Program-made: the position numbers and the translations under genes
Shown here: positions 31,346 to 42,090 of the stretch, piece by piece
Numbering within the stretch: the first letter of the stretch is position 1
How the letters are laid out: each line of letters begins with the position of its first letter
Notes under the pieces: model-generated
The model's database searches: none
Seen by the model: the letters and a program-made list of their open reading frames with translations, nothing else
Told to the model about the DNA's origin: nothing
NCBI RefSeq assembly: GCF_000819785.1
Contig: NZ_CDBK01000014.1
Span: 1-64,000 of the forward strand
Length of the DNA stretch: 64,000 bases
Source of the DNA: Aeromonas caviae
Lineage (GTDB): Bacteria > Pseudomonadota > Gammaproteobacteria > Enterobacterales > Aeromonadaceae
Direction of reading: 5' to 3'

Positions 31346-31403
31346 TTGCCTGCCGTCGGCCCCTTGGTGGGGCTCGGGGCAGCGTCCAGGGACCAGCAAG
31401 CAA

Positions 31404-31427
31404 AGAGCCCACCGCAAGGTGGGCTCT
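31404..31427 (-). terminator. Hairpin downstream of gltS
   Basis: AGAGCCCACC/GGTGGGCTCT around GCAA, 24 bp past the minus-strand gltS stop; a short T-rich stretch follows on that strand. Confidence 0.7.
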
Positions 31428-31451
31428 GTCATACGGGGCCTGCGTCCGGGA

Positions 31452-32651
31452 TCACAGGAAGGGCAGGGCCAGGAACAGCTTGATCACCACGGCGTTGATG
31501 ATGTCGATGAAGAAGGCACCGACCATGGGCACCACCAGGAAGGCCAGGTGGGAGGGGCCGAAGCGCTGGGTAATGGCCTGCATGTTGGCAATGGCCGTGG
31601 GGGTGGCGCCGAGGCCGAAGCCGCAGTGACCCGCCGCCAGCACGGCCGCATCATAGTTGCGCCCCATGACCCGGAAGGTGACGAAGATGGCGTAGAGCGC
31701 CATCGCTACCGTCTGCACGGCCAGCAGGATGAAGATGGGCAGGGCCAGGCTTGCCAGCTCCCACAGCTTGAGGCTCATCAGCGCCATGGCGAGGAAGAGC
31801 GACAGGCTGACGTTGCCGAGCAGGGAGACCTCGCGGTCGCTCACTTCGTGCCAGTTGAGCAGGGTGAGCAGGTTGCGCAGCAGCACGCCGACAAAGAGCA
31901 CGCAGACGAAGATCGGCAACTCGAAGACGCCGCCCTTGAGATAGAGGGCCAGCATTTCGCCCCCTTTCAGGCTGATGGCGATGAGTGCCAGAGTCTCGAT
32001 CAGGCTGAAGGTGGTGAGCGGGCGCTCCATGTCCGGCATTTCGAAGCCCTGGGGGGCGCCGTCACGGTTGTGCTCCTCACCGGGCACCTGCACCTTCTTC
32101 ACCAGATAACGGGCGACCGGGCCGCCGATGAGGCCCCCCAGCACCAGGCCGAAGGTGGCACAGGCAATCGCCAGCTCGGCGGCGGATTGCACGCCGTACT
32201 TCTCGGTGAAGATGGAGCCCCAGGCCGCCCCGGTGCCGTGGCCGCCGGAGAGGGTGATGGAGCCGGCCAGCAGCCCCATGTGGGGATCCAGCCCCAGCAG
32301 GGTGGCCAGACCCACCCCCAGGGTGTTCTGCACCAGCAGCAGGCCGGTGACCACCAGCAGGAAGGTGGCCACCGCCTTGCCGCCGCGCTTGAGGCTGCCC
32401 AGATCGGCGGAGAGGCCGATGGAGGCGAAGAAGGTCAGCATCAGGGCCGTCTGCAGGCTGGTATCAAATTGCAGTTCGATCTGCAGGGTGGAACGCAGCA
32501 CCAGCAGCACCAGGGCAACCACCAGGCCACCGGCCACGGGTTTGGGGATGTTGAAAGTGCGCAGGGGTCCTATCTTGTTGACCAGCAGGCGGCCAAGCAG
32601 CAGCACCAGGGTCGCGGCGACCAGGGTGGCGTAGGCATCAAGTTGTAGCAT
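31452..32651 (-). CDS. gltS: Sodium/glutamate symporter
   Basis: A 399-residue inner-membrane protein with ten or more helices that imports glutamate with Na+. Family landmarks are NIPKPVAGGLVVAL near the N-terminus, the re-entrant GGHGTGAAWG and the second GHCGFGLGATPTA loop. The length equals E. coli GltS (401). It is transcribed alone. Confidence 0.95.
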   Translation of the reverse strand: MLQLDAYATLVAATLVLLLGRLLVNKIGPLRTFNIPKPVAGGLVVALVLLVLRSTLQIELQFDTSLQTALMLTFFASIGLSADLGSLKRGGKAVATFLLVVTGLLLVQNTLGVGLATLLGLDPHMGLLAGSITLSGGHGTGAAWGSIFTEKYGVQSAAELAIACATFGLVLGGLIGGPVARYLVKKVQVPGEEHNRDGAPQGFEMPDMERPLTTFSLIETLALIAISLKGGEMLALYLKGGVFELPIFVCVLFVGVLLRNLLTLLNWHEVSDREVSLLGNVSLSLFLAMALMSLKLWELASLALPIFILLAVQTVAMALYAIFVTFRVMGRNYDAAVLAAGHCGFGLGATPTAIANMQAITQRFGPSHLAFLVVPMVGAFFIDIINAVVIKLFLALPFL

Positions 32652-33140
32652 TCAGTGCTCCCATGTTGATCGGCTGTGTCTTTGGCGAGAAAGACTCACG
32701 GATCCAGCCGGGATGAAACAGAGTGGCGAACGCGCCAGTGACAGAGGGGCCGCAGCCCCGTCCCTCTGCAAAAGAGGGGGTCGACACGAGCCCGTGTTCG
32801 TCGGGCGTCCAGATGAGATTTGTGAAAAATCCGCCGGATACTAGCAAAAAACACCAAGTACATCCACATATGTCACATTAATGATTAAAACATGGTGTTA
32901 ACATGGCATTTAAAACTGTCTCGCCGAGTGTGCTCCGGATCGCAACAATGCTGCTGCGGCTGTCATTTGCAGCGGCACTCTTTATAATTCGCCCGGTTCC
33001 GCCCCCACGGGAGGACACAGACCCTCAAGAGGTCTGCGGATGACCGATATTGAGCCCGCCCGCACCATCTGAAGGACGGGGGCTGTATCGGTTGAGCCCT
33101 GTTTGATTTGCCGGTTTCCAGTCCAGAGAGAGGAGAGGGT
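32652..33140. promoter_or_regulatory. gltS/ansA divergent region with structured ansA leader
   Basis: A 489-bp gap. The right part carries a good ansA promoter (32960-32988) and a ~145-base untranslated leader with two hairpins. CAGACC/GGTCTG lies at 33018-33036. A longer hairpin at 33043-33092 has outer stem ACCGATA/TATCGGT and inner AGCC/GGCT and CCCG/CGGG. Neither is followed by Ts. The left part should hold the gltS promoter. No gene was seen. Confidence 0.5.
32960..32988 (+). promoter_or_regulatory. Sigma-70-type promoter for ansA
   Basis: CTGTCA (32960-32965), a 17-bp spacer, and a perfect TATAAT (32983-32988). Transcription would start near 32995, leaving a leader of about 145 bases. 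Confidence 0.65.
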
Positions 33141-34148
33141 GTGAAGAAGTCCATCTACATTGCCTACACAGGCGGCACCATAGGGATGCAGCGTTCCGAC
33201 CACGGTTATGTACCGATGGCGGGCTTCATGGAGGACTGTCTGGCACGGATGCCCGAGTTCCATCGACCGGAAATGCCCGATTACCATATTCACGAATATG
33301 CCCCCCTCATCGACTCTTCCGACATGACGCCAGCAGACTGGCAGCGCATCGCCGAGGATATCAAGGGCAACTACGACAAGTACGACGGTTTCGTCATTCT
33401 GCACGGCACCGACACCATGTCGTTCACCGCGTCTGCGCTCTCCTTCATGCTCGAAGATCTGCACAAGCCGGTCATCATCACCGGCTCCCAGATCCCCCTG
33501 GCCGAGCTGCGCTCGGACGGTCAGCAGAACCTGCTCAACGCCCTCTATATCGCGGCCAACTACCCGATCCACGAGGTGACGCTCTTCTTCAACAACCAGC
33601 TCTATCGCGGCAACCGCAGCAAGAAGGTGCATGCCGACGGCTTCCACGCCTTCGACTCGCCCAACTACCCGCCCCTGCTCAATGCCGGTATCGCCATCTC
33701 CCTGGAGGCAGGTGAGCTGGGCGTGCCGTGCGATCGCCCCCTGGTGCTGCACGACATCACCCCCCAGCCCATCGGGGTGGTGACCCTCTATCCGGGGATC
33801 TCGGCGGAGGTGATAGCGAACATCCTGCAACAGCCGGTGCGTGCGCTGATCCTGCTCTCCTTCGGGGTGGGCAATGCGCCCCAGAACCCGGCCATGCTGG
33901 CGCTGCTCTCCGAGGCATCTGCCCGGGGCGTCATCATCGTCAACCTGAGCCAGTGCCTGCACGGCAAGGTCAACATGGGGGGCTATGCCACCGGCAACGC
34001 CCTCTCCCGTGCGGGAGTGATCTCGGGCTTTGACATGACCGCCGAGGCTGCGCTCACCAAGCTGCACTTCCTGCTGAGCCAGGATCTGCCGGCGCCACGC
34101 ATCCGCGAGCTGATGCAGCAGTCCCTGCGCGGGGAGTTGACCCCCTGA
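33141..34148 (+). CDS. ansA: Type I L-asparaginase
   Basis: A 335-residue cytoplasmic enzyme hydrolysing asparagine to aspartate and ammonia. Both catalytic threonines are seen: YTGGTIGMQR near the start and LHGTDTMSFTASALS. The rest is very close to E. coli AnsA (GVGNAPQNPAML, GKVNMGGYATGNAL). The start is GTG 33141, preceded by AGGAGA; this gives MKKSIYIAYTGGT, matching the family. Confidence 0.95.
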   Translation: MKKSIYIAYTGGTIGMQRSDHGYVPMAGFMEDCLARMPEFHRPEMPDYHIHEYAPLIDSSDMTPADWQRIAEDIKGNYDKYDGFVILHGTDTMSFTASALSFMLEDLHKPVIITGSQIPLAELRSDGQQNLLNALYIAANYPIHEVTLFFNNQLYRGNRSKKVHADGFHAFDSPNYPPLLNAGIAISLEAGELGVPCDRPLVLHDITPQPIGVVTLYPGISAEVIANILQQPVRALILLSFGVGNAPQNPAMLALLSEASARGVIIVNLSQCLHGKVNMGGYATGNALSRAGVISGFDMTAEAALTKLHFLLSQDLPAPRIRELMQQSLRGELTP

Positions 34149-34310
34149 CTTTCCCTCTCACCCTAACCCTCTCACAGCGGGAGAGGGGGTAGATCGAGGT
34201 GGCGAGGTTTGCCATGAAGATCGCCGGCAGGTGGCCCGCTGACTGCTCGCAGGGGAGTGCCAGCTCCCTTCTCCCCTGGTGGGAGAAGGGCCGGGGATGA
34301 GGGGATATGT
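34149..34310. repeat. Intergenic palindromic repeat element
   Basis: Two stem-loops lie between ansA and the DUF1315 gene: CCCTCTC/GAGAGGG (34167-34187) and CCCTTCTCCC/GGGAGAAGGG (34266-34290). Flanks read ACCCTAACCCTCTC and CCGGGGATGAGGGG. This wording is typical of dispersed palindromic elements found between genes in many gammaproteobacteria. Confidence 0.6.
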
Positions 34311-34320
34311 CAGGAAAAAG

Positions 34321-34350
34321 AGAGGGGAGCCATATTGGCTCCCCTCTTTC
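34321..34350. terminator. Terminator between convergent ansA and DUF1315 gene
   Basis: AGAGGGGAGCC/GGCTCCCCTCT with an ATATT loop, flanked by A-rich and T-rich bases, usable on both strands. Confidence 0.85.
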
Positions 34351-34371
34351 GTTGTGGCGGGTGGCTCAGAC

Positions 34372-34665
34372 TCAGTGGTTGAGATCGACCCGCACTATCT
34401 CTTCCTCGTCGCGATACTGACGCTTGAGCTCGCTCTTGCTCTTCATCACGATTTCGCCGTCACGGCCGATGTTCATGTGCTCGGGGTTCTCAAGGTGCAT
34501 CGCCTGCCAGGCCATCACGGCCTGCAGGGAAGTGGCCTTCTGCTCCTCGGTGAGGGGCTTGCCATCCGGCCATTTGCCGAGCTCGACCGCAGTCTTGAGC
34601 CGCTCGTACACCTCTTTGGGCATCTGCGCTATCGCTTGTTGAAACGTCACTTGCTGAGACGACAT
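34372..34665 (-). CDS. yeaC: YeaC family protein (DUF1315)
   Basis: A 97-residue protein matching E. coli YeaC: MPKEVYERLKTAVELGKWPDGKPLT, split here by the family's conserved GKWPDG, then SLQAVMAWQ and MKSKSELK. Function unknown. AAGGAGAG precedes ATG 34665. Confidence 0.85.
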   Translation of the reverse strand: MSSQQVTFQQAIAQMPKEVYERLKTAVELGKWPDGKPLTEEQKATSLQAVMAWQAMHLENPEHMNIGRDGEIVMKSKSELKRQYRDEEEIVRVDLNH

Positions 34666-34709
34666 CCGGCCTCTCCTTGAAAATTGAGCCATGAACACGG
34701 GTTCAGGCG

Positions 34710-34752
34710 GGCAGATCCTGTCGGACTATACCGGCAGATCCTGGCGGACTAC
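34710..34752 (-). repeat. 23-bp tandem duplication across the GAPDH gene stop
   Basis: GGCAGATCCTGTCGGACTA (34710-34728) and GGCAGATCCTGGCGGACTA (34733-34751) are a tandem pair with a 23-bp period and one mismatch. The right copy encodes the last residues of GAPDH (VVRQDLPV). The left copy lies just beyond its TAG stop, which is formed at the junction. Confidence 0.8.
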
Positions 34753-36159
34753 GCCAGCCATCTGCTCCATCACCCGTACTACCTGACAACTGTACCCGAA
34801 CTCGTTGTCATACCACACGTAGAGCACGCAGTGATCCCCCTCGGCGATGGTGGCCTGGGAGTCGACGATGCCCGCAAAACGGGAGCCCACCATGTCGGAG
34901 GAGACCAGCTCGGTGCTGGCACTGAAGTCGATCTGGCGATGCAGGGCCGAGCTCAGTGCCATCTGCTGCAGATAGGCGTTGAGGCTCTCCCGATCGGTGG
35001 TCTGCTCCAGCGACAGGTTGATGATGGCCAGGGACACGTTGGGTGTGGGCACCCGGATGGCGTTGCCGGTCAACTTGCCCTTGAGCTCCGGCAGCGCCTT
35101 GGCCACCGCCTTGGCGGCGCCGGTGCTGGTCATTACCATGTTGAGGGCTGCGCTGCGACCGCGGCGCTCGCCTTTGTGATAGTTGTCGATGAGGTTCTGA
35201 TCGTTGGTATAGGAGTGGACTGTCTCCACGTGGCCGTGGCGGATGCCGTACTTGTCCTGCATCACCTTGAGCACCGGGGTGATGGCGTTGGTGGTGCAAG
35301 AGGCGGCGGAGACTATCTTGTCATCCGGACCTATCACCTCGTGGTTGACCCCGAACACCACGTTCTTCATCTCCCCCTTGCCGGGGGCGGTCAGCAGCAC
35401 CCGGGCGGCGCCGCGGGCCTTGAGGTGCTCGGACAGGCCCGCCTCGTCACGCCAGACGCCGGTGTTGTCGACGATCAGCGCATTGTCGATGCCGTAGGCG
35501 GTGTAGTCGATGTCGGCCGGGCTGTTGGCGTAGATCACCTGGATGAAGGTGCCGTTGGCGATGATGGCACTGCGTTCAGCATCCACCTCGATGGAGCCGT
35601 TGAAGGGGCCGTGCACCGAATCGCGGCGCAGCAGGCTGGCACGCTTCTCCAGATCCCCGTCGCGACCGCCGCGCACCACGATGGCGCGCAGGCGCAGGGA
35701 GTTGGCGGCGCCGGTGCGCTCGATGAGCAGACGGGCCAGCAGGCGGCCGATGCGACCGAAGCCGTAGAGCACCACGTCGGTCGGGGCGGGCACGGCACTG
35801 CGGTTCAGTGCCGGTGCCAGCTTGGCACGCAGATAGTCCTCGATGCCGGCTTCATCCTCATGATCCTGCCAGTAGCCCACGGCCAGTTTGCCGAGATCGA
35901 CTTCGGCGGCGGTGGGGTTCAGGGCGACGATGGTGCGCAGGAGAGGGAAGCTTTGCTGGATGGGCAGCGGGGTGCCCTGGTGGCGGCGAACGACCCGGTG
36001 GGCCTTGAGGATATCGATGGTGGAGGCGTTTTGCAGGGGGCGTCCGTAGAGGGTGATCTCTATCCCTTGCTGTCGGTAGAGGCGACCTATCAAGGGTTGC
36101 ATGGCTTCGGCGAGCTCCTGGCTCTCCTGCCACGCCTGCAAGTAGTGCTCGTGGGTCAT
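34726..36159 (-). CDS. Glyceraldehyde-3-phosphate dehydrogenase, long form
   Basis: A 477-residue member of the GAPDH family with ~125 extra residues before the Rossmann motif YGFGRIGRLLARLL (~132). The catalytic cysteine is in SAASCTTNAITPVLKVM (~285). Substrate residues follow, and the C-terminus has the standard WYDNEFGYS. Long GAPDHs of this kind exist in Pseudomonas and Vibrio alongside the classical GapA and are linked to gluconeogenic growth. The N-terminal extension is helical and unassigned. It is transcribed alone. Confidence 0.9.
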   Translation of the reverse strand: MTHEHYLQAWQESQELAEAMQPLIGRLYRQQGIEITLYGRPLQNASTIDILKAHRVVRRHQGTPLPIQQSFPLLRTIVALNPTAAEVDLGKLAVGYWQDHEDEAGIEDYLRAKLAPALNRSAVPAPTDVVLYGFGRIGRLLARLLIERTGAANSLRLRAIVVRGGRDGDLEKRASLLRRDSVHGPFNGSIEVDAERSAIIANGTFIQVIYANSPADIDYTAYGIDNALIVDNTGVWRDEAGLSEHLKARGAARVLLTAPGKGEMKNVVFGVNHEVIGPDDKIVSAASCTTNAITPVLKVMQDKYGIRHGHVETVHSYTNDQNLIDNYHKGERRGRSAALNMVMTSTGAAKAVAKALPELKGKLTGNAIRVPTPNVSLAIINLSLEQTTDRESLNAYLQQMALSSALHRQIDFSASTELVSSDMVGSRFAGIVDSQATIAEGDHCVLYVWYDNEFGYSCQVVRVMEQMAGVVRQDLPV

Positions 36160-36370
36160 TAACCAGATCCTTTTATTTCACGTTGTTGAAGCAAGTTGCC
36201 TGGGCAAATTGAAATTCGTCGAAGGCAGATCAGTGTAGGGCTGATGGTTTCGTTATATTATTCTGCAATCGCGGCCTTATACGGCGCGCGCATTGTAATG
36301 GATATGTAGCCTGTTTGCTAGTTGGCGGTGGCCGGTGCGGGTTGCGATTGTTATCAACCAGATGTGAACC

Positions 36371-37174
36371 ATGACCCTATTCTCACAGCGTCCGTTACTG
36401 CTTTCCCTCGCTTGTTGCCTGACGTTGACGGCCTGCGACGACGACAGGATCCACAACATCTGCTCCCAATATCCCGCCCTGTGCGCGGACCTGGTGGACG
36501 ACGGCTGGTGTCGCTATGAGCGCAGCGACGTCATTCGCGGTCGTTACTATCTCCAGGAAGAGGGGACGGACAGGCGCAAGTACGATCTGATGCGCGGCCT
36601 GGAGCGTTATCTGCAGTGCGCCGAGCACTCCACCAACATCGAGTACAAGCGGGCCAGGGAGCAGAAGAGCCCCAGAGTGGAAGGGATGCTGGCCGCCGGC
36701 CGTCAACTGGAGCAACTGGATGCGCAGACCCGGGGTTCCCAGGATCCCTACCTGCTGCTCTGGCACTGGACCAACAACACCAGTCCCGAGGCCCGCGCCA
36801 GCTTCCTCGCGCAGGAGGGGACGCCGAGCCTCGAGGAGCCCGAGCTGCAACTGGCGCTCGGCGGCATTTATGCCAAGAGCGAGCCCGAGAAGGCCATCAG
36901 GCTGATGCACCATGCGCTCTCCCTCTATCGGGAGGGGGACAAGGTCAACAGCCGGATCCTCACCGCCCTCAGCACCCTCTACATGGGGCAGAAGCGATTT
37001 GATCAGGCCTATCTGTGGGGCAAGGTGAGCGAGTCATTCCAGGAGAGCCCCGAGGTCTCCGCCACCCGGCTCGGCATTTACCATGCCATCGGCAAGGAGG
37101 AGCAGGAGACGCTGGACGACCAGGCGGCCACCATCGTCGATGCACTCAGGCAGGGGAGCTACCGCACACCATGA
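36371..37174 (+). CDS. DUF2989-like lipoprotein with TPR-like repeats
   Basis: A 267-residue putative lipoprotein: signal LLLSLACCLTLTAC, a lipobox ending at Cys 22, then DDD. After the lipid anchor come CSQYPALCADLVDDGWC and YDLMRGLERYLQCAEH, a cysteine-rich segment like DUF2989 proteins of Shewanella and Vibrio. The second half is helical and repeat-like (LALGGIYAKSEPEKAIRLMHHAL, broken at K-S). An Asp at +2 usually means retention in the inner membrane. The function is unknown. Its stop overlaps the Nudix gene start. Confidence 0.72.
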   Translation: MTLFSQRPLLLSLACCLTLTACDDDRIHNICSQYPALCADLVDDGWCRYERSDVIRGRYYLQEEGTDRRKYDLMRGLERYLQCAEHSTNIEYKRAREQKSPRVEGMLAAGRQLEQLDAQTRGSQDPYLLLWHWTNNTSPEARASFLAQEGTPSLEEPELQLALGGIYAKSEPEKAIRLMHHALSLYREGDKVNSRILTALSTLYMGQKRFDQAYLWGKVSESFQESPEVSATRLGIYHAIGKEEQETLDDQAATIVDALRQGSYRTP

Positions 37175-37728
37175 ATCCGACCCTGACAGAGGTCCGGGAG
37201 TGGGCCCATCCCTTCGATATCCGCCTCGTCCACGGCCAGATCCGCGGCGAGGACAGGGTGCTTGAACGGGCCACGGTGAGGGCCGTGGTGATGCGTGGTG
37301 ATCGACTGCTGCTGGTGCACTCCCGCGTCAACGGGGATCTCATGTTCCCCGGTGGCGGCATCGAGCACGGGGAGGCACACGATGCGGCCCTGGCCCGGGA
37401 GCTGCGGGAAGAGTGTGGCGCCGAGCTGGTGGCCGTGGGCCCCCTGCTGGGAGAGACCCGGGAGTATCGTGCCGCGCGCGAGCCGGATTACGATGCCTAC
37501 TGCATCCGATCGTCCTATTACCTCTGCCGGGTCGGGGAGGACTGGAGTGCGCCGCGTCCCCAGCCCTACGAGATCCGCCTCGGCTTCACGCCGGGCTGGT
37601 TCCCCCTGGCCGAGGCCCTGCAGACCAACAAGACCCAGCTGGCGGGTCCCTGTCCCCAGTGGACGGCGCGAGAGACCCGGGTGCTGGCAGAGTTGCACCG
37701 CTGGCAAGCGTCCGGCTTGCTGACCTGA
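37171..37728 (+). CDS. Nudix hydrolase
   Basis: A 185-residue protein with a complete Nudix box (GGGIEHGEAHDAALARELRE followed by ECGAE), which hydrolyses nucleoside diphosphates linked to another group. The substrate is not predictable. ATG 37171 overlaps the lipoprotein stop (ATGA), so the two are one unit. A strong terminator follows. Confidence 0.88.
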   Translation: MNPTLTEVREWAHPFDIRLVHGQIRGEDRVLERATVRAVVMRGDRLLLVHSRVNGDLMFPGGGIEHGEAHDAALARELREECGAELVAVGPLLGETREYRAAREPDYDAYCIRSSYYLCRVGEDWSAPRPQPYEIRLGFTPGWFPLAEALQTNKTQLAGPCPQWTARETRVLAELHRWQASGLLT

Positions 37729-37746
37729 CAAGGCCGCTTGCCCCAT

Positions 37747-37774
37747 AAAAAAACCGCCTGTCGGCGGTTTTTTT
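37747..37774. terminator. Bidirectional terminator between the Nudix gene and sppA
   Basis: AAAAAAACCGCC/GGCGGTTTTTTT with a TGTC loop (stems 37747-37758 and 37763-37774). Confidence 0.93.
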
Positions 37775-37790
37775 ATGGCTGTCCCCGGCG

Positions 37791-39635
37791 TCAGGGGAGA
37801 CAGACCGGGCAGAAGGCGTAGGTGCCCTGGGGATCGTTGAAGCGGGTCAGCGGGTCCAGAGTGCGGTTCATCTCCAGCAGCGCCTTGCCAAGCCCGGTGG
37901 GCAGCCAGCTTTGCAGGTGCGGGGCCAGCGCCTGGGCGCTGCTGTCAAACAGCTCGCGCAGGAACTTGTCCCTGGCCGACTCTTCCGGTGCGATGGGGGT
38001 GACCTGCCAGCTCTTGAGGTTGGCGAGATCGGCAGCCGCCTTGAGGGCGTCATCCAGATTGCCGAACTCGTCCACCAGCCCCAGTGCCTTGGCATCCTGC
38101 CCGGTCCAGACCCGGCCTTCGGCGGCTTTTTCCGCCTCTTCCGGGCTAAGGCCCCGGCCCTTGCCCACCAGGCCGACAAAGCGCTGATAGGTGTCTTCCA
38201 CGCTCAGTTGAATGGCTTCACCCACGTGATCCGGCAGGGCACGGGTCAGCCCGACCCCCACGAAGTCGGTGGTGCCGACGCCGTCGGTGTGTACCCCGTA
38301 CTGGGAGAGCGCCTTGTCGATGGTGGCGAACATGCCGAACACCCCGATGGAGCCGGTGAGGGTGGTGGGGGAGGCGAAGATCTTGTCCGCATCGGCGGAG
38401 ATCCAGTAGCCACCGGAGGCGGCGTAGCTGCCCATGGAGATGACCACCGGCTTGCCCGCCTGTTTCAGGGCCAGCAATTCGGCGCGGATCTGCTCGGCGG
38501 CGAAGGCGCTGCCGCCGGGGCTGTCCACTCGCAGTACCACGGCTTTCACCTGATCGTCACGGCGGGCCTCGGCCAGCAGATCGGCAAGGCTGTCGCCACC
38601 GATGGTGCCGGCAGGCTGGACGCCATCCATGATGGCGCCGCTGGCGGTGATGAGGCCAACCTCATCCTTGCCGCTCTGGGGGTACTGTTCCGGGATGGCG
38701 GCCAGATACTCTTTCAGGCCCACGCCCTTCCAGCCGTGATCATCGGCCTCGCCCACTTCCTTGATCACCGCCTGGGTCATCTCGTCGCGGGTGGCGAGCT
38801 GATCCACCAGACCGTTGTCGAGGGCGTAGCTGGCCGCATTGCCACCGGCCTTGCGCAGCAGTTCGAGGAAGTGATCCTTGTTCGGTGCCACGGCATCAGG
38901 CTCGATCTCCCGCTGCTCCGCCACGTCGGCCACATAGGATTGCCACAGCTGATCCAGCCAGCGCTGGTTCGCCTCCTTGCTCTCGGGGGACATCTCGTCC
39001 CGGGTGTAGGGCTCGACGAAGGACTTGTAGGTGCCGACCTTGAAGACGTGTGGGGTGATATTGAGCTTCTCCAGTGCCGACTTGAAGTAGGTCTGGTAGA
39101 CACCCAGCCCCTCGATCAGCACGGCACCACTCTGGTTGAGCAGCACGTGGTCGGCGTGGGCGGCGAGCAGATAGGCCCCCTGGCTGTAGTAGTCCGCCAT
39201 GGCGATGACCGGCTTGCCGCTCTCCTTGAAGGCGTCGATGGCGGCCGTCACTTCCTGCAGTTTGGAGAGGCTGGCCCCTTGCAGACCCTGGGGCTTGATC
39301 ACCAGCGCCTTGATGCGATCGTCATTCCCCGCACTCTTGATGGCCCACAACAGATCGGAGAGGACGATTTCGCTTGGCTGCTCGTCCCCCTTGTCCATCT
39401 GCCTGAGCAGTTGCACCGTGGGATCGGTCTGGGTGCGCTGTTCTACCAGCACACCGGAGAGATTGAGGGTGAGCGCCCCCTCGATGGGGGTGCTTGGGGT
39501 CTCGCTCTGGCTGACGCTGAAGACGATGACCAGCACGACGAGAAGAAACAGCAGGTTGACCAGCATCAAGCGGGTAAAGTTGAGCAGGCGCCAGAGGCTG
39601 CGAAAGAGCCATCCCAGACCTTTGAAAATAGACAT
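37791..39635 (-). CDS. sppA: Signal peptide peptidase SppA, 67-kDa type
   Basis: A 614-residue membrane-anchored serine protease that degrades cleaved signal peptides. The N-terminal anchor is ~17-40 (LMLVNLLFLLVVLVIVF). Two repeated S49 domains follow. The catalytic lysine is in VGTYKSFVEPYTRDEMS (~203) and the serine in GSYAASGGYW (~404), as in E. coli SppA. The protein ends TYAFCPVCLP, with a C-x2-C pair. Confidence 0.95.
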   Translation of the reverse strand: MSIFKGLGWLFRSLWRLLNFTRLMLVNLLFLLVVLVIVFSVSQSETPSTPIEGALTLNLSGVLVEQRTQTDPTVQLLRQMDKGDEQPSEIVLSDLLWAIKSAGNDDRIKALVIKPQGLQGASLSKLQEVTAAIDAFKESGKPVIAMADYYSQGAYLLAAHADHVLLNQSGAVLIEGLGVYQTYFKSALEKLNITPHVFKVGTYKSFVEPYTRDEMSPESKEANQRWLDQLWQSYVADVAEQREIEPDAVAPNKDHFLELLRKAGGNAASYALDNGLVDQLATRDEMTQAVIKEVGEADDHGWKGVGLKEYLAAIPEQYPQSGKDEVGLITASGAIMDGVQPAGTIGGDSLADLLAEARRDDQVKAVVLRVDSPGGSAFAAEQIRAELLALKQAGKPVVISMGSYAASGGYWISADADKIFASPTTLTGSIGVFGMFATIDKALSQYGVHTDGVGTTDFVGVGLTRALPDHVGEAIQLSVEDTYQRFVGLVGKGRGLSPEEAEKAAEGRVWTGQDAKALGLVDEFGNLDDALKAAADLANLKSWQVTPIAPEESARDKFLRELFDSSAQALAPHLQSWLPTGLGKALLEMNRTLDPLTRFNDPQGTYAFCPVCLP

Positions 39636-39765
39636 AGCTGCGTTGTCGCCCTGTTAATGGGTTGAGAGCAGCCATTATTAACCAGTTGCGCAGCCAATTG
39701 CCATTTCCCCTTGAGTCGACTGCCCCCCGCCACTTCGGAACACGGCTGTTCGCTGAAAAAATGTC

Positions 39766-39779
39766 CAAACATTTGTTTG
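39766..39779 (+). promoter_or_regulatory. PsrA-type operator upstream of fadH
   Basis: CAAACATTTGTTTG is a perfect palindrome fitting the published PsrA pattern (G/C)AAAC-N2-4-GTTT(G/C). It lies 177 bp upstream of fadH and about 130 bp upstream of sppA. PsrA represses fatty acid degradation genes in Pseudomonas and Shewanella; its presence in this organism is inferred. Confidence 0.5.
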
Positions 39780-39832
39780 AAAAAGAGTTTTCGATTCTTT
39801 ACTCTAGCTCCAGTTTGATAACAAAAAATTAA

Positions 39833-41983
<2,151 letters not shown>

Positions 41984-42009
41984 CCTCCCGACCCTTTCGT
42001 ATCCTGACA

Positions 42010-42034
42010 AACCCCTGAACCTCAGGGGTTTTCT
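42010..42034 (+). terminator. Terminator after fadH
   Basis: AACCCCTGA/TCAGGGGTT followed by TTCTT. Confidence 0.8.
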
Positions 42035-42090
42035 TCATCTGGTGCTGTGCTAAGGTAGCGCCATCATCGCCTTTGACAAGGAACTGCCCC

